NCBI RefSeq assembly: GCF_010731295.1 | Contig: NZ_AP022579.1 | Coordinates: forward strand, 3,224,001 to 3,288,000 | Origin: Mycolicibacterium boenickei | GTDB taxonomy: Bacteria; Actinomycetota; Actinomycetes; Mycobacteriales; Mycobacteriaceae | DNA length: 64,000 nucleotides | Direction: 5' to 3' | Shown: positions 60,723-64,000 of the stretch, piece by piece | How the letters are laid out: each line of letters starts with the position of its first letter | Numbering within the stretch: the first letter of the stretch is position 1 | Notes under the pieces: model-generated | The model's database searches: none | What the model saw: the letters and a program-made list of their open reading frames with translations, nothing else | What the model was told of the DNA's origin: nothing | Translations under genes and position numbers: made by a program

Positions 60723-61079
60723 ATGACCGCTGAGGAGATCGTGCGCGCCGAGATCGCGGCGTGGGGGAGCAACGACGTCGACGAGGTCATGAATCATTTC
60801 GCCGACGACGCCACCTTCGACATCGGGCCCGACTGGCCGAAGCTCGCCGGGCGCGATGCGATTCACGAAATGATGAAGGTGTTCTTCGCCGGCGGGAAAT
60901 GTGTCGACCTCGAGATCCGGTACCTCGCTGTTGACGGGAACGTCGTGTTGATGGAGCGGCGCGATCACTGGATCGTGGACGGCAAGCAGATGAGCTGGCC
61001 GGTCATGGGTGCCTACGAGGTACGGGACGAGAAGATCACGGCGTGGCGGGAGTACTTCTATCCGCCGAAGGAGTCCTGA
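60723..61079 (+). CDS. NTF2-like protein related to limonene-1,2-epoxide hydrolase
   Basis: A 118-residue NTF2-fold protein. MERRDHWIVDGKQMSWPVMGAYEV and the ITAWREYF ending resemble limonene epoxide hydrolase and mycobacterial EphG. The Arg-x-Asp pair of the epoxide hydrolase centre is kept (RRD), but the third acid, in YFD of the model enzyme, is Tyr here (EYFYPP), and the water-binding Tyr/Asn are Phe/Ile. Epoxide hydrolysis is therefore doubtful; isomerase or binding roles are open. The 3' end overlaps the convergent oxidoreductase by 44 bases. Confidence 0.8.
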   Translation: MTAEEIVRAEIAAWGSNDVDEVMNHFADDATFDIGPDWPKLAGRDAIHEMMKVFFAGGKCVDLEIRYLAVDGNVVLMERRDHWIVDGKQMSWPVMGAYEVRDEKITAWREYFYPPKES

Positions 61080-62037
61080 GCTCGATCACGACCTTGCCGA
61101 CGGCTTTCCCCGAGGCCACCTCGCGCAGTGCCGCGGTGGCCTCGCTCAACGGATAGACCGCACCGATGTGTGGCCGAACGGCGCCGGTGGCCAGCAGATC
61201 CCGCAGTTCGGCCTCGTTGCGGGTGAACTCGTCCGGGGTGATGTCCTGGAACTGGAAGCCCAAGATGTGAATTCCCTTGACCAGCACCAGGTTCAGTGGG
61301 ATGCGGGGGATCGCACCGGAGGCGTAGCCGATCGTGACGAATCGGCCGCCGCGACCCAGCGACCGTAACGCCGGCTCGGACAGATCGCCGCCGACCGGGT
61401 CGAGCACGGCATGCGCGCCGTCGGGTAGTGCCTCTCTCAAGGCGGCACGCAGATCTCCACGTGTGTGATTGACGAGTGAGGACGCGCCGTAATGCGCTGC
61501 AATGGAGAGCTTTTCGTCCGAGGATGCCACTGCCGTGACCCGCGCGCCGAGGATCGTTGCGAGCTGCACGGCCGCCAGACCCACGCCGCCGCCGGCTCCC
61601 AGCACGATCACGTCGTCGCCCGGTTGAATCCGGGCCACCGAGCGCAAGGTGTGATATGCGGTGCGGTGAGCTACCCCGAAGGCGGCAGCGGTGCCGTCGT
61701 CGACACCGTCGGGAATCCGGGCCAGCCTTGCCGTCGGGACACACACCTGCTCGGCGAATGCGCCGAACAACCCGGTGCCGGTCACCCGGTCACCGACGGC
61801 GAAACCGTCAGTGCCCGCGGCAACTTCGGTGATCTCGCCGGCGAACTCACTGCCGGGTATGAACGGCACCGGCACATGGATCTGGTACTTGTCGGCGACC
61901 AGCAGTACATCGGGGAAGTTCACCGCGGCCGCGCGGATCCGGACCCGTACCTGGCCGGACTCCAGCGCGGGAGCGGGGACGTCTTCGAGGCGAACGACAT
62001 CCGGAGGCCCGTACTCGGGGCAGACGGCGGCCTTCAC
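61036..62037 (-). CDS. Zinc-independent quinone oxidoreductase (MDR family)
   Basis: A 333-residue medium-chain reductase. The N-terminal catalytic domain starts VKAAVCPEYGPPDVV and contains the PFIPGSEFAGEI segment; the cofactor motif is VLGAGGGVGLAAVQ near 145-158. Zinc-ligand Cys and His are absent, as in quinone oxidoreductases and enoyl reductases. GTG at 62037 overlaps the kinase-like stop by 4 bases. Predicted to reduce an enone or quinone with NADPH. Third gene of the minus operon. Confidence 0.88.
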   Translation of the reverse strand: MKAAVCPEYGPPDVVRLEDVPAPALESGQVRVRIRAAAVNFPDVLLVADKYQIHVPVPFIPGSEFAGEITEVAAGTDGFAVGDRVTGTGLFGAFAEQVCVPTARLARIPDGVDDGTAAAFGVAHRTAYHTLRSVARIQPGDDVIVLGAGGGVGLAAVQLATILGARVTAVASSDEKLSIAAHYGASSLVNHTRGDLRAALREALPDGAHAVLDPVGGDLSEPALRSLGRGGRFVTIGYASGAIPRIPLNLVLVKGIHILGFQFQDITPDEFTRNEAELRDLLATGAVRPHIGAVYPLSEATAALREVASGKAVGKVVIELRTPSADRSTPATP

Positions 62038-63059
62038 CGGTAATCGGTGGATTCGGCGAGTTCGGCGGCAGATCGCATCAGCTCGGTGACCACCGGTCCG
62101 AAGGCCAGCAGCTTCTCGTCGTCGCCGGCCCGCTGAAAACCCTGCTCCAGGACGATCGCCAGCTTCCACTTCGCCAGCACCAGGTAGTAGTCCAGATCGT
62201 CGACCTGGCGTCCGGACACCTTCGCGTAGTGGGCGACGACGTCGTCACGCGAGGGCATTCCGCGCATGTCGACGTAACCCATCTCGGACGGCTCGGGGTT
62301 GTCGGGATCGGCCGGCCACGACTGCACCATCCAGGCCAGGTCGAGCTTCGGGTCGCCGACGGTGCCCATCTCCCAGTCCACGATCGCGGCCATCGTGGCC
62401 GGGGCGCCGTGGCGGTACATGACGTTGGCGAACTGGTAGTCCCCGTGCATCAGGCCGGGGATGAAGTCGAGCGGTTTGTGCGCCCGAAGCCACTCCGTGG
62501 CCACCTCGAGCCCGGGCAACTCACGGTTCTTGATCCGGTCGAGGAAGCCGATCCAGCGGGAGACCTGGCGTTCGTGGAAGCCGTCCGGCCGCCCGAGGTC
62601 GCCCAGCCCCTTGGCCTGCCAGTCGACCTTGGACAGCAGCGCTATACCTTCGGCCAGTTGATAACTCAACCCGGGTCGGGTGCTCAGGTCGGTGTCGAAC
62701 GGCTCAGGCCAGCGGCCGTGGGTGTCCATGGGGGACCAGCCGTCGACGAAGCCCATCAGATAGAACGGCCGGCCCAGCACCTGCGGATCGGCGCACACCC
62801 CGACCGCGGCGGTATGCGGGACGTCGGTGCCGTCGAGCGCCTCGATGATGCGCCATTCCCGCAGAATCCCCTTGTCCCGATCTGGTGGAGCGCCCGCGGG
62901 CGGCATCCGCAGCACACAGGTGTGCTCGCCGCGGCGGATCTCATAGATGACGTTCTGGGTGCCGCCGGACAGGAAGCGGGCCTCCAGGGGCTCTCCCTTG
63001 CCGGCCAGCCCCGCGTTGTCCATCCAATCGGCAAGGCGCGCCGAGTTGATCTCACTCAC
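62034..63059 (-). CDS. Aminoglycoside-phosphotransferase-fold kinase (ACAD10/11-type)
   Basis: A 341-residue APH-fold kinase. The catalytic loop HGDYQFANVM and the metal-binding VDWEMGTVGDP are intact; LSGGTQNVIYEI holds the nucleotide-binding strand. In animals this domain is fused to acyl-CoA dehydrogenases (ACAD10/11) and phosphorylates 4-hydroxyacyl-CoAs; here it is encoded directly after an acyl-CoA dehydrogenase with an ATGA overlap, so it may phosphorylate a hydroxyacyl-CoA. That role is inference from family and context. Confidence 0.88.
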   Translation of the reverse strand: MSEINSARLADWMDNAGLAGKGEPLEARFLSGGTQNVIYEIRRGEHTCVLRMPPAGAPPDRDKGILREWRIIEALDGTDVPHTAAVGVCADPQVLGRPFYLMGFVDGWSPMDTHGRWPEPFDTDLSTRPGLSYQLAEGIALLSKVDWQAKGLGDLGRPDGFHERQVSRWIGFLDRIKNRELPGLEVATEWLRAHKPLDFIPGLMHGDYQFANVMYRHGAPATMAAIVDWEMGTVGDPKLDLAWMVQSWPADPDNPEPSEMGYVDMRGMPSRDDVVAHYAKVSGRQVDDLDYYLVLAKWKLAIVLEQGFQRAGDDEKLLAFGPVVTELMRSAAELAESTDYR

Positions 63060-64000
63060 AGGTTCCCCACCTCGGCTTCGAGATACTCGGCGAACTTCGC
63101 CTGCGCGGCCTCACGCTTGCGGGGTATCCACTCGGTGGGCCAGGTGTCGGTGGTGGGCTGGTAGTCACGCAACACTTGCCGGGCGACGGTGGTCTTGTGC
63201 ACCTCGGTCGGTCCGTCGGCCAGTCCCATCACCGCGGCACCGGTGACCATGCCCATGAACGGCATCTCGTTGGTGACACCCAGCGCCCCGTGGACCTGCA
63301 TTGCGCGCCAGGCGATGTCGTGCAGCACGGTGGGCATGGCCACCTTGACCGCCGCGATGTCCTTGCGGACCTTCTTGTAGTCGTTGTACTTGTCGATCTC
63401 CCACGCGGTGTAGAGCACCATCAGCCGGAACTGCAGCAACTGGGCATAGGAGTCGGCGATGTAGCCCTGCACGAACTGCTTGTCGGACAGCCGGCTGCCC
63501 TGGGTCTCGCGGCTCAGCGCGCGTTCACACATCATGTCCAGCGCCTTCTGGGCCAGGCCGATCGTGCGCATCGCGTGGTGAATCCGGCCGCCGCCCAACC
63601 GGGTCTGGGCGATCACAAAGGCTTGTCCCTCGCCGCCCAGCAGCGCCTCGGCCGGCACTCGGACGTTGTCGTAGTGGATCAACGCATGGCTGCCGTGGTT
63701 GTCCGCCTCGCCGTACAGCCCGACATTGCGGACGATCTCGACGCCGGGAGTGTCGGTGGGCACCAGGAACATCGACATGCCCTGGTAGGCGCTGACCTCG
63801 GGATTGGTCACCACCATGACGATCAGGAATGACGCGGTTGCGGCGTTGGAGGAGAAGAACTTCCAGCCGCTTATCACCCAGTCGTCCCCGTCGCGCACCG
63901 CACTGGTGGTGAACAGCGTCGGGTCCGCACCGGCATGCGGTTCGGTCATCGAATAACAGGAGAACAGCTCACCCTCGAGCAGCGGATGCAGGTACTGCTT
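63056..64000 (-). CDS. Acyl-CoA dehydrogenase, partial (N-terminus beyond right edge)
   Basis: The visible 314 residues include CYSMTEPHAGADPT as flavin loop, SGWKFFSSNAATA, and the C-terminal AMQVHGALGVTNEMPFMGM. The frame is open to the window edge, so an internal ATG at 63947 is not the start. The ending (WPTEWIPRKREAAQAKF) is that of the ACAD11-like group. The stop overlaps the kinase-like start, so the two chains together match ACAD11 domain order, split in two genes. Confidence 0.9.
   Translation of the reverse strand, partial: KQYLHPLLEGELFSCYSMTEPHAGADPTLFTTSAVRDGDDWVISGWKFFSSNAATASFLIVMVVTNPEVSAYQGMSMFLVPTDTPGVEIVRNVGLYGEADNHGSHALIHYDNVRVPAEALLGGEGQAFVIAQTRLGGGRIHHAMRTIGLAQKALDMMCERALSRETQGSRLSDKQFVQGYIADSYAQLLQFRLMVLYTAWEIDKYNDYKKVRKDIAAVKVAMPTVLHDIAWRAMQVHGALGVTNEMPFMGMVTGAAVMGLADGPTEVHKTTVARQVLRDYQPTTDTWPTEWIPRKREAAQAKFAEYLEAEVGNL

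Noticed and set aside
1..64000. Cholesterol degradation cluster
   Set aside because: KstD-like, thiolase and dehydrogenase genes recall it, but no kshA, hsaC-type, mce4 or kstR genes were recognised and the common operator is different.

Overview
The window looks like a stretch of chromosome from a fast-growing mycobacterium (Mycolicibacterium-like). The grounds are visibly GC-rich DNA, many GTG/TTG starts, very frequent 4-base ATGA gene overlaps, F420-type luciferase-like oxidoreductases, a mycofactocin-coupled dehydrogenase, mycobacterial-style membrane adenylate cyclase and IS30, and a dense set of acyl-CoA enzymes. No rRNA, tRNA or CRISPR array was seen. Almost every gene is catabolic, and the whole window reads as an accessory degradation region for a cyclic or branched, probably terpenoid- or steroid-like, carbon source. 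The substrate itself cannot be read from the sequence.

Layout. 1-2576 (minus): SDR, acyl-CoA ligase and a small protein leaving the left edge. 2832-6871 (plus): two-subunit B12-dependent acyl-CoA mutase, an LLM oxidoreductase and a CoA transferase, followed by a broken IS30 element (6885-8192). 8253-12710: a ferredoxin gene divergent from a beta-oxidation operon (ligase, short and long acyl-CoA dehydrogenases, crotonase). 12711-13030: tandem and inverted repeats between convergent genes. 13033-16706: two SDRs divergent from thiolase-meaB. 16703-19203: TetR relic, KstD-like dehydrogenase, IclR regulator. 19334-29970: a long operon with mhpC-like, mhpA and mhpB genes followed by dehydrogenase, LLM, SDR, cyclase-fold, FMN-reductase and hydrolase genes. 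30085-40002: TetR, ferredoxin, P450, amidohydrolase, two M24 proteins (one lacking the metal ligands), crotonase, a fused double CoA transferase and an SDR. 40013-44472: mycofactocin SDR, TetR, crotonase, adenylate cyclase. 44489-44619: a second copy of the inverted-repeat element. 44629-50500 (minus): two acyl-CoA dehydrogenases, SnoaL-like protein, amidohydrolase, small protein, Rieske oxygenase, AhpD-like protein. 50680-57591 (plus): amidohydrolase, dehydrogenases, SDR, CoA transferase, thiolase. 57708-64000: TetR, small proteins, P450, NTF2-like protein, quinone oxidoreductase, kinase-like protein and a partial acyl-CoA dehydrogenase.

The most interesting observation is a shared 15-bp palindrome, consensus GAGAATnnnATTCTC. 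It lies in five intergenic promoter regions (around 8600, 14600, 19300, 42040 and 50520), with two further copies around 41000-41250 and a half-degenerate version, duplicated inside a 28-bp direct repeat, in front of the mutase. One site covers the probable promoter of a TetR gene at 41261-41980, which is the natural candidate for the controlling repressor. The motif links the mutase, its GTPase chaperone MeaB, ligases, thiolase, crotonases, the mhp-type ring-cleavage genes and the Rieske oxygenase into one proposed regulon.

The mutase keeps the residues that in methylmalonyl-CoA mutase hold the substrate carboxylate (Tyr57, Arg175) but has lost several neighbouring pocket residues, so it may act on a larger, still unknown acyl-CoA. 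Oxygenases (two P450s, Rieske, MhpA) and KstD-like dehydrogenases would open or aromatise rings, MhpB/MhpC-type enzymes and hydrolases would cleave them, and ligases, CoA transferases, acyl-CoA dehydrogenases, crotonases, SDRs and thiolases would shorten the resulting acyl-CoAs, with the mutase resolving a branch. This pathway picture is inference.
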